Below are positions 45,245-55,200 of a stretch of DNA of 64,000 nucleotides, piece by piece. Under the pieces are notes generated by a model. It searched no databases. It saw nothing but the letters and a program-made list of their open reading frames with translations, and was not told the DNA's origin. The first letter of the stretch is position 1, and every line of letters begins with the position of its first letter. A program made the position numbers and the translations under genes. This DNA comes from Phytophthora hibernalis (Eukaryota > Oomycota > Peronosporomycetes > Peronosporales > Peronosporaceae): the NCBI GenBank assembly GCA_012656075.1, contig JAAKBF010000224.1, positions 372,001-436,000 on the forward strand. The letters run 5' to 3'.

Positions 45245-46718
45245 ATGGAGATCTTCCAGGATGGAGAGCTGGAGGCTGAGGTGAGTCCTCCTGCAGTATA
45301 TATACAATAGATGCAATGGTTGTCTGACCGTCCATCTGACAGATGCACAAGCGCGAACTGCAGGCCAACAGCGTGGGGAGCTGGTGGCAGCTCTTCTCCG
45401 AGACGTACGAGGAGCTGGTGCAGTCCATCGCCAGCCCCGTCCGTGCAGAATATTCCATTCAAGAACTGGGCGATCGTCACTTTTCCCTGTCCACAGGAGA
45501 GGAGGTTGTACGTGAGGATTTCCATCTGCAGAACCCACGAGGAGAGCTCTTAGCGTGCAGCTTTTGGCGGCGTAGAGCACTGCGAGATGCAGACCCCATT
45601 GTAGAGTTGACGAACTCTTGTGCGTCACTAACTAGTGAAGAGGACAAGACTTCAGAGTCAGTGGCGGACAACGTCAGCACGGACAGCAGCGATTCCAGTT
45701 GGAGCAGTGAGCAGACAACTCCGCATTCGGAGGTGGACCCGTGCATCCTCTACCTACACGGCATGTCCAGTTCGCGCAAAGAGTGCGTCTACTTGCACCG
45801 CAAAGTACTGGAGGCGGGGTTTTCGTTGTTCGCAGTGGACTTGTCAGGGTCAGGATTGTCAGGTGGCGACCGCGTGTCGTTTGGATACTTTGAACAGGCC
45901 GATGTGCGTACGGTGGTGGACTACTTGTACGCTACAGGCCGTGCATCGGGTGTGGGCATCTGGGGACGGGATATTGGTTCAGCAGCAGCGCTACTGCACG
46001 TGAAGGAACGGATGCCGTATTGCTATGAAACCATGACGGTGTCAAGAAGAGATGTGAGGAAGTTGGAGGTCGTGGAGGATAAAGAGAATCGTCATATTCT
46101 GTGTATTCCTCCGCTGAAAGGACTGAATTTCCGGTTCAGTAAGTACAGTGCAGCACACGGCGACTTTGTTCTGCTTGCGATCGACAACTTCCCAATTCAA
46201 GGATTGAGTACAGCGGCGTGCCATCAGCGTATTCAACGCAGTTGCAAGACCAATGGTGGCAAAGCGCGGCTACAGGGATTCAAACGCTCCTCGGAAAGCA
46301 ATGGAAACGATCGATTCATCTTTGCGCAGACCGCAGACAGTGCCTACGGAGACATGGAGCAGGTGATCTGGGATATGCTGCAGATGATCACCAAGAGTGC
46401 TGAGCGACGCAGTTTGTTCCTCCCGTCAGCGATGGTTACAGCGGTGCAAAGATCCTGGCAAACTCCATCGGCAGAGCTGGCGGATTCAATTTCCGTGACG
46501 TCCGATTGCTCGACGCAGTTCCGCATTTCACGCTTCCATGTCTCTTCATCAGCGCCTCAAAGAAGGATTTCTTCATGCCAGAGCACACCAAAGCACTTTG
46601 CGATAAGTACGGCGGCTCCAAGAGCTACATTCAATTCACCGGCCACATTGACGACAACCGGCCGACGGACGTTGTAGATACCGTGATTTCCACTTTTCGA
46701 GGCGAGCCAAGCTACTGA
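45245..46718 (+). CDS. Alpha/beta hydrolase-fold protein with Asp at the nucleophile elbow and an internal insertion
   Basis: Exon 1 45245-45280 (MEIFQDGELEAE), GT-AG intron 45281-45342, then one long exon. Core: LYLHGMSSSRKE oxyanion strand, FAVDLSGSGLSGGD, then GIWGRDIGSAAALL where the usual GxSxG serine is Asp. About 85 residues are inserted after the elbow (46040-46290); they include FVLLAIDNFPIQGLSTAAC and look vaguely PDZ-like. The cap/helix ADSAYGDMEQVI and the C-terminal FISASKKDFFMPEHT (acid Asp) and FTGHIDDNRP (His) follow. The last 75 residues are reached only after one added base at a T-run (46413-46415). Closest to the Hydrolase_4/ABHD17-like group. Substrate unknown. Confidence 0.72.
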
Positions 46719-46911
46719 AGAAGTGAATGGCGATGGTACCAAGATATGTGTGAGAGCGTGAAGCGTAGTGCAGCAGATATACGTGTACAACAACTAACCA
46801 CATGAAATAATAAATTAGTGGCCTTATCTTGAAGCTGTTGTCCTACTTGATACAGTTACATCAATTCCACACAAATACCGCCATTAGCCCTTGGTGGGTT
46901 AATTTTTGATA

Positions 46912-48032
46912 ATGGCAGGAATCTTCGACAAGTTCCGCTTCGGTGCCAAACGCGAACGCGACAAGGACGCATCTGAAGCTTCCCCAAGCGTCGAGGACAT
47001 AACAGAAGAGGTCACCACTTTAACCCCCGCGAAGAGGAGCAAGCGCCCGCAAAAGGAGCCTGAGAGCGAGAAAGTGGCTTCAGTGGAGGGCAAATGGCAG
47101 GAGCGTTGGCATGCCATTTGTGACGAGTGTTTTGAGCAGGTCCTTCCTTGTGTGCACTACCCAGAACATCGTCTCCGCCTGCTTATTGTCGGTCATAATC
47201 CGTCGGACCACGCGTGGAAGACGGGGTATTCCTACAGGTTAGTGTTGTTGGTAGCTCTCAGTTAACGTTGTCGAACTAAATGCTTGAGTGCTGGTTGTCG
47301 GTAGTAACCCGACGAATCGCATGTGGTTGTTGCTGACGGGGACTCTGTCGCCTCATTCATGGGAGGGCGTCATGCCTGCTAGAACGAGTATCAAGGAGCA
47401 AAACATCATGCCTCATGTCCATGGTGTTGGGCTCACGTCGATCGGCTTGGAGGTTGGTTGGTAGACTTTACGCCGTGCTGTGGTTGCTAAGCTAACAGCT
47501 CTCGTTGTGATGTATCAGCCAGGAAACGATGCTTCCAAATACGGCAAGACTACAAGTAGGTACCATTTGTGTATTGAGGATGATGTGTGGTTCTCATAGT
47601 GATGTTTGTTTGGCAGTGGAGGCTTGGCGGGACAGCTTCTTCCGGCGTCTTCGTTGTCATGCAGCTCAAGTGTGCCTTACCGACCACAATCACGATGCTG
47701 TCTGCGACGAAAAGGCTCTCGAGACAACATGCAAACTTTCCCACGCCCCGATGCTCATCGCTTTCTCCGGCAAGCGGCAGTTCAGCTGGCTGTTCTCGCC
47801 ACCTCTGTCTAAGATCGAGAAATACGGCAAGCAAACACGACTTCCTCCAGGATGGCCGCACGAACTTCGCGCAGATACGGAGATTTGGGTGCTACCAAGT
47901 TCCAGCGGCCGAGCCGCCATGACGACGGCGCAACGCACGCTGCCTTATCAACAGTTGGCTGAGCGTCTTCACCAGATCCCGTGGACACCATCTTCAAATG
48001 AACCGCTGCAGTATCTTGTGAAGAAGGAGTAG
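46912..48032 (+). CDS. TDG/MUG-family mismatch-specific uracil/thymine DNA glycosylase
   Basis: Four exons: 46912-47237, 47305-47452, 47519-47555 and 47617-48032, all GT-AG with introns of 61-67 bp; frames join cleanly. After a basic, Lys-rich N-terminus (KRSKRPQKEP) comes motif 1, LLIVGHNPSDHAW, equivalent to GINPG and retaining the catalytic Asn. Then come SNPTNRMWLLLTG, GVGLTSIGLE, and the C-terminal DNA-intercalating motif WVLPSSSGRAAMTT (equivalent of MPSSSARCAQ in TDG). The enzyme would remove uracil or thymine from G-mispairs in base-excision repair in the nucleus. No frame break is needed. It is tandem to the hydrolase (193 bp downstream), and its stop is only 15 bp from the stop of the opposing pseudokinase gene. 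Confidence 0.85.
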
Positions 48033-48047
48033 CATGTTCTACTAAAT

Positions 48048-50114
48048 TTACTTGGAAATCACGCTAAGAATTTCACTCACACTTGGACGATCTGAGGGCT
48101 GATAGGCCAGACACCGCAGTGCCAACTCCCGGAAATCAGCAGGAGCATCCTCCGCTGGGGATGGCTTCAGTCTCTGCGCGACTACTTCCGTCGCAATAAA
48201 AATTTCGGCCATGGTGTGCCCGCGCTCCTCCGAAATATCCTTGAAGAGCTTGCTCCGCAGCGAGATCTCGCAAAAAATAACACCAAGCGCATATACCTCA
48301 GCAGCTGTCGTAACTTCGTCGCCCTTGAGCAATTCCGGCGCACGTGTTTCAATATCTCCGTTTCCATAGGAACGCACAGGCATCAAATCTGTGCGAAGAC
48401 TCGAGGCATAGTCGAAGATATCGAGCTTGCATGTGAACTGAGCGTCAACAAGCACGCTCTTGGCCGTCAGATTTTGTGACAGCTTCATACCATCAATCGA
48501 GCGGAGGAAACTCAGTCCGCAGCAGATATCTCTGCTCATTTGAAGCCGTTGCTGCCAGTCAAGCTCAACTTTCTCGTCTGCCAGAACCGATCTTAGGCTG
48601 CCCTTGGACATGTGCTCCACCACAAGGAGCACCTCCTCCCGATCTGTCCAGGTAGAGCCCAGGAAATGCACGATATTGTCGTGTCGAAGTGGGACATATG
48701 ACAGTCGGATCGCGTTCAGGTTGTTGACGGATATCTTCAACTCCCGTGGCGAAAACTTCAGTGCGACAACCTTCGCGTCATTATACTCGCCAAGCCACAA
48801 GCCTTGAACCCCAAGTTTTTGTGAATTGTTACTTGGTCCTTGCCGAGATCCATGTCTGCCAGAATCCTGTCGTCGCCAGTCGGTCGTTCTGACTCCGTTT
48901 CACTCCCGCCAGGAAGTAACTCGTCTTCGCGATTGGGGGTGAATGTCAGTCGTTCATCAACGAACTTGCTTGCCTTCCTCTTAAACCGACGGAAGAAGGA
49001 AAGCACGACTACCAGCACCACCGTACAGGCACTCACCAGCACAATAGCGGTTATCGACGTAGTCCCACGCGTGTTCGAGCTGCTAGTGGACTGTGTCTCG
49101 AGAGAACCGCTACCGGTAGTTTCTGTGCTGTCATCACTTCCTGTGTTTTTGAACGACTTTGCGCTGCTCTGCACGTCACTCACAATACAGAACGCGAGCT
49201 CGCCAATATGTTCCTCCTTGATACACGACGACGACCCATTGCCCGAGTTGTCAACCGTATTTCCCGTCGCTCTAAAGTCTGAAATGTCCGACAGCTGCGC
49301 GAATTCATCCTCCGTCAGCTCAATCGGCCCCGAGATCGTGTTGTACTCCAAAATCCTACAACAACATCAACTTCGTCAGCAACTGCTCATCTCAACTCAC
49401 TCCAACATCAACTTACAGTGTCGTGACCGGCGTCTCCAGACCCAGCACCGCCGTCGGGAATGACAAGTTGCTCTTGCGGACCACCAACTGCTCAATTGTC
49501 GTTGTCGTCTCCAGCTCCAAATTCTCCACCGTGGCCGCATCAAAAATCCTGCATTTCACCACAAAAACATCAATAACAAATAAAAAACTCCTCCTTCTCG
49601 TCTCTTACAGTTGATTCAGGTCCACTTCGTCCGGCAGCCACTGGTCCTCGAACGTCGTCTTCATGCCGTCCACATGGACCTGCACCAGCCCCGTCAGTCC
49701 CGCCAGAGCGTCGGTACTGAACACCAGTGTGAGGTCCACGTCCTCCAATGGCGTAGCGTCCGCCTGCACCAGCAGCTGGGAGACAGTTACGTCCACCTCG
49801 TCTTGGAACTGCACGTCCACCAGCACCGTCTGGTCCCTGGCGCTGGTCTGTGTCAGCATCTCCTTAAGTGGTGCACTCCAGTTGCTCAGCGTCCACTCGG
49901 CACCGGCCACGACAGAGTCGAAGGCCACAGGTGAGAGGTCTCGTGGAGTAGTCAGAAGGTCCGTCAGCACAGCGGACGAGAGCGTCACGGGCAGCAGCGT
50001 CTGGCCCGAAGCGGAGACGCTGGCGTTGCCGGAGCGCGAGAGCACGAAGCGCTCACTGGCCAGCGCCGGCAGCGTCTGCAGCAGCAGCAGCGCAACCACG
50101 GAGCGAGTCCTCAT
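48048..50114 (-). CDS. LRR receptor-like transmembrane pseudokinase
   Basis: Exons 50114-49609, 49548-49417 and 49355-48048, with introns of 60 and 61 bp. Signal peptide MRTRSVVALLLLQTLPALAS, ectodomain with leucine-rich units (NLELETTTTIEQLVVRKSNL, LILEYNTISGPIELTEDEF), a membrane helix ITAIVLVSACTVVLVVVLSFF and a basic stop-transfer. The kinase-like domain keeps the VALK lysine, but the HRD segment is SQN (in KLSQNLTAKSVLVD) and the DFG segment is IFD (in CKLDIFDYASS). Both catalytic and metal-binding Asp are therefore missing. Both introns split the same Leu codon (CT|G followed by AT-TTT or AT-TTG), as expected for duplicated LRR exons. One base is missing at a C-run (48809-48812). Likely a signalling scaffold rather than an enzyme. 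Confidence 0.82.
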
Positions 50115-51085
50115 GCTTTTCTCCGCTTTGAAAAAGTGTGCGCCAGATTTTTAGTAGGGTACATGAGATATACCGGTATCTTGTACTTGGAATTTGTAAG
50201 TGGAGGAAGTGGACAGGCAGCCTTTGTGGACTGGAATGATTTTACATGTTTTTGGCTGGCGTCGCGAAAATGATCGAGAGGATTTGTAGGGCGGAACGAT
50301 CGGCGACAGAAAGTGGTGGAAATGGCATGGAGATCAGCAGACACATAAGTTCACAGGGATTGCCATACTGGGGCACTTTATACATGTAGTACAGGGGATA
50401 CACTTTTGAGCACCTACAGCGGAGCTTTTGTTAGCAGGCTCGAACCTGTGGAAGACAGTGAACTTCAGTGTCATCCACGCGATGCCACACTCAAAAAACT
50501 TCCTCAGGAAAGCATTGCGATCTGCAAGGGCCATGTAGCACCGGATACTCGTGCATCGAAAGACCCGCGAAAAATGTGCTCTCCAGCTCTGTCACAGTCT
50601 GTGGCACTTGAGCAACGCTCTCGCCCTCCAACACCAGTCGGGAAGTGCTGTAGCCATGTACTCAGTTCACCGACCAGCTTCAGTCCCGGTGGTTCGTCTG
50701 CTGTCACGTTGGATGAATGGTCATGAGTGAATTTGTTGTCTATGACGACACGTTGCCGTCATTTGTCCTAGACAGCAAAGCCAAGTGCAGAGGCACCCCG
50801 CTTTCATTACATGTACCAGTGAGCAACCCTTTTTAGTGTGTGAGTCTGGAAAGAAGAGCAAAATGCCAACTTTGGGGTGTCCAAGTCGACCGCCGTCTTG
50901 GCCTGTAGAGATGGTTGCTTACAATACATGTACCGCTCTCTCACTTTACCACTTGTTGCTGTTGTCGAGTTTTGACGCGTTGCATAGTTCTCAAAAGCTT
51001 CAACTCTGATGGCCATCACTTCAAACCCATCCAATCGCATAATATGCCTTTCAAAGGTTCTCAATTACTGCCACACAGACGCGCA
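50115..51085. promoter_or_regulatory. Divergent intergenic region with three TACATGTA palindromes
   Basis: Lies between the start codons of the receptor pseudokinase (-) and TRMO (+). The 8-bp palindrome TACATGTA occurs at 50381-50388, 50808-50815 and 50925-50932, more often than expected by chance in under 1 kb. Weak open frames (50406-50726 +, 50504-50707 -) show no family. A regulatory role is inferred from recurrence and position only. Confidence 0.4.
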
Positions 51086-52141
51086 ATGCTGACCCGGTGG
51101 ACGGCGGCGTCTTTGGCGGCGTCGGGGGCGCTCTGCGCGACGCTGGGCGCGTATCTAGGGCGCTACTTTCTGTCCAGAGGCGGTCAGGGGCGTCTGCCCA
51201 GCGACGACCCGCTGGTGCAGGAGCTGGAGCACGAGATCGAGCGTCAGAAGCAGCTGCGGGCTCAAGAACGCGCTGGCCGCACGAACGCCGAGCGAGAGGC
51301 GCGCGAGGCGCTGCAGAGACAGCAGGAGGCAACAGGATACAATTTGGAGGCTGTGGCACACGTGCAGTCGTGTTTCGCTGACCGTCGCGGCACTCCGAGA
51401 CAAGGAGGCCTCGTACAGAACTCAAGAGCTCGCATCACGTTCAAGACGAGCATCCCGCCGGCGTCTCTCGAGACTCTGGAGCAGTTCAGCCACCTGTGGG
51501 TGCTATTCGTCTTCCACGAGAACACCAACCTAGCCAAAGGAGCTCCTAAAACCACCTTCCCAGCCAAAATTGCGCCTCCGAGACTCGGTGGCAAGAAGGT
51601 CGGTCTCTTCTCCACCCGGACACCGCATCGCCCCAACTCTGTGGGCCTTTCGGTCGTCAAGATCGAAGCTATTCACGACCGGTGCATTGAGATCAGTGGA
51701 CACGACCTCGTGAATGGCACGCCCGTGCTGGATGTCAAGCCTTATGTACCGGCCGACTATGTGACCGGATACGTCGTTCCGGACTGGGTCGCGGCCGAGA
51801 CGGATGTGGTTACTAGACCGGTTGATTTCACACCGGAAGCCTTGACGTCGTTGACGGAACTGGTGGACGCCAAGTTGTCGTCCTTCTACTCCAATGTGGA
51901 CGACTTGAAGACTGCCATTGAGCAGATGCTGGTGCTGGATATCCGCAGTGTGCACCAGGGACGCGGCCAAGCGACCGAGACCCAGCAGTTCCAGTGCCGC
52001 TTTGATACCGTGCAGATTGAGTTCACGACGCTGGAAGACTGTATTCGCGTGCTGAGCTGCACACGCTTCACTACACCGCACGACCGATCACGCTTATTGC
52101 TGCGGCAGGTACTGTTGAAGCAGAAGCTGGGAGAGGAATAG
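51086..52141 (+). CDS. TRMO: TRMO-type tRNA (adenine(37)-N6)-methyltransferase
   Basis: About 351 residues from ATG 51086; an in-frame extension upstream is Cys-rich and unlike the family. N-terminal hydrophobic anchor (LAASGALCATLGAYLGRYFL), a charged coiled-coil, then the TsaA/TRMO beta-barrel: VAHVQSCFADRRGTPRQG, LEQFSHLWVLFVFHEN, APPRLGGKKVGLFSTRTPHR, PNSVGLSVVKIE, then GHDLVNGTPVLDVKPYVP. These blocks match the family including the SAM-binding TRTPHRPN segment. The enzyme adds the N6-methyl group to t6A37 of tRNAs reading ACN codons. The membrane anchor could place it on an organelle surface. No frame break. Convergent with UGGT, with 130 bp between the stop codons. Confidence 0.88.
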   Translation: MLTRWTAASLAASGALCATLGAYLGRYFLSRGGQGRLPSDDPLVQELEHEIERQKQLRAQERAGRTNAEREAREALQRQQEATGYNLEAVAHVQSCFADRRGTPRQGGLVQNSRARITFKTSIPPASLETLEQFSHLWVLFVFHENTNLAKGAPKTTFPAKIAPPRLGGKKVGLFSTRTPHRPNSVGLSVVKIEAIHDRCIEISGHDLVNGTPVLDVKPYVPADYVTGYVVPDWVAAETDVVTRPVDFTPEALTSLTELVDAKLSSFYSNVDDLKTAIEQMLVLDIRSVHQGRGQATETQQFQCRFDTVQIEFTTLEDCIRVLSCTRFTTPHDRSRLLLRQVLLKQKLGEE

Positions 52142-52271
52142 AACGAATCCAACAGATTTTAGCAAACCAACTCAAATTCACATGCTGCTGCTGGTTATGA
52201 ATTCCCCTTTCTATTGAAGCGAATGGATTCAGCTTGTCGTTGATCGGGGATACACGCGATAGACCCCACAC

Positions 52272-55200
52272 TTAGGCCGCAGCCTGCTCGGCGTAATTTG
52301 CCTCAACATCCTTGATCTCCTGGTCAAGCTCGATCCAGGACTCGTTGAACAGTTCGCCGTCGATGACACGCTTGGCCATATCCAGCTTGGGCTCCTTGTG
52401 CTTGGGATTGTTGCACAGGTCAATGGTCTTAGCTGTAGCTTTGGTTTCATCGCTGCACCACGATTCACACCAGAGCCAATCCTGTGGCAACGAGAAGATC
52501 GGGATCTGGTGCTGCGCGTAGTTCGGCAGATCCTGGTCCAGGTTCGACAACGAGTTGGGATCAGCGCTCAGCTGGCTGTACACCGCTCGCAGCATGTCTC
52601 CCGCTGCCATCTGACGGAAGAGCGCCAAGTCAACCACGTACAGCGCACTAATGTGGTATGGCTTTCCACGCAGGTGATCCTTCCAGTAGCCCTGGCGCCA
52701 GAACTGGAAGCCCACGTTACGAGAGTCGCAGAACGGTGTGTAGCCATACGGCTTTCCTTCCATGTCGAGTTCCCAGAGCTCTTTCAGGTCAGCACGCACA
52801 ACTTGATCCGCATCCACGTAGATGATCTTTTGCACACCCAGCGGGAACAGCACGTCCAGAAAAGGATCTTGTAACCCCAGATAATGCGCTGTTTCTCGGT
52901 CTGCTGACGCAGCCAGTTGGGCCACTTGTACGTAACGAGACGAATATCCATGCCGAACTGTTCGCGCAGCACCGGAATTGATCTCTTGAAGTCGGGTGAC
53001 AAAAAATTCTCCAGCAGCCAGAACGTCACCGGGTTCTCCGTGCGCTTGAGAACGCTCGACATCATGATCTTGATGAAGCGCTCGTACAGATAACCAGATG
53101 CCACTGAGAACACGTGAATTGTTTCTCCAGTACGAACCTTCTGGTGTACAAGTGCGCTATCCTCATCGGTAGAATCGTTCTGGTTAGATTCGGCAACCGC
53201 ATCTTGAGGCTTCTTGTCCGCCTCATCGTCGTGTTTACCCATCATGTTAAGCATCGAGCTCCAGTAAGAGCGGAGAGCACCGTCGTCTTTGCCAGTCGAT
53301 TTTCCATCGGTCGATGTCTTTGTCTTCTCAACTGATGCTGCATCTTCAACCGACTGCACTAACTCTTCGTACTCCATTCCATCTTTCTTACGGACAAACA
53401 GCTGAGAAATGTGCGAGCCAAAATCATAAACGATCACGGGGTTGGTCTCCAACGGCAGCTCTGTGTCTGGGTCGATGATGTTAAAAAGGTCAGCAGCACG
53501 TCCCCTTGCTAAATGGAGAGACCAAACACCAGGCGTAGCCTGGAGTTGGAAGTAGCCAAGGTTTTTCATCACAAGAGTGTCACGGTGTAGCAACTGAGCA
53601 CCAACTTCGCGCTCAAGCACCAGCTGCAGGCCGTTCGGAGGTGAGTACGTGTTGAAGGTCGTATCGCGGCATTGGCCATACACGAGCAAACTCTCCAATC
53701 TGAACACAGCACTGACTGTGGACTTCACTTCTGTGGGGCTATCAGGGTCCACCCTCAAGTTGTCCAGGTCATCGCCGGCGTGGAGGGTCTGTACATTCCA
53801 GGCTTCGGGCGTCTCGATTTTCATTGTCAAAATTGGTTGTATAGGCAATTTACGGAACTCGACACTTGTAGCAGCAAGAGACGGCTTCTTATCGAAGAGG
53901 TATCGGTAGAAACGCTGCAGCGGGAATTCCGTGTATTCGTCCGCTGGGATCAACACCAACTCGATGGTAGCGTTGAGCTGAGAGTGCAGCATTCGCAGCA
54001 TAGAGCTGATCACTTGTGCCGCCTCCGACAATGGGTCCATATAGGCAGCAACACGAAGAGACGAGTCACCCGCCAGGTGAACAGTGTTCAGGGAGTTCTC
54101 ATTCACATCCAAGTGAGCTGTACGATCAGTCTTCACATATTTGTCAACAATTCCAGTAGTCTTCATGATGCTAAAACTCAATCTGTCGGCCTCCTTGGCT
54201 TTCAGAGTGGCACTGCGCGTGATGAGCGCCTTGGCCACAGGCTGGCTTCGGTATTTGAGGTCAAAGCTCACGATCGTCGCAACATCTTCGTCCGACAGGG
54301 ACTGGTACGGGAGGCTCACTTGCCGTCCGTTGACAAAGAGGTGCGGTAAAACTATCTTGGCGGAGTCATCGTCAGCTTCCTCAGCAAATGCCGGTGGAAA
54401 TCGAGAGCGGAGAAGTGTGTTGAGTTGCGTGAGAACCTTGCGCCGCTTGGGGTCAGCCATTTGCCTGGCTTCTTCTTTAGAAGCGCTAGAATTTTCTCAA
54501 ATACGGGATCCTTGAATTCCTCTTCAATTTTCGTCTTCTTCCAGATTCCAGTAAGCTTATCCTTGGCTGCGTCCACGGTCTTCCTCTTCACAACGCAGCT
54601 TAGTGTCTCCAACAAAAACTTCAGATGAGTCTCGTTGTCTGTATCACCAACCGATGCAAAAATCGCCGCCGCAAGCTCACCCACACTTTTCTTGTTGGCG
54701 GCGTCAGTAGCCAACTGAGGAACAATTCCAACGCGTAAGGATTGCTCCGAGTCCTCCAGCACTGCCTTCACAACATGGTAGGCATGACCGGCATCCCGAG
54801 GGTCATTGAGGTCCACCGGAAAAATCACGGTCTGCTTCTTGGCCATAGCTCTGGAACCAGGGGCATGCAAGTACGAAATTGCAGGCTTTGCAGCAGCTTC
54901 GAGACGGCCGTCCACATCATCCGCAAAGAGGTGCTTTGGCGTATCTACTTCGATGTCTCCGGGATCTTGCTTTCCGAGGTATCAAAAATCGACAAATAGG
55001 CTGGGTATGCATCCTGCGCCGTCATGAGTTCTTCCACAAGATCCATGTCGTCGTTCAGCATGCCTTGATGAGCCATGTTGACGTATAAGGGCTGATCCCG
55101 TCCGAAATTGGCCATCATAGACCGCTGAATGTCCAGGTTCTTTTGAATTACACCATTGAAGACAAACGAGCCCAGCGGCACGTGCTTCAAATGAATGAAA

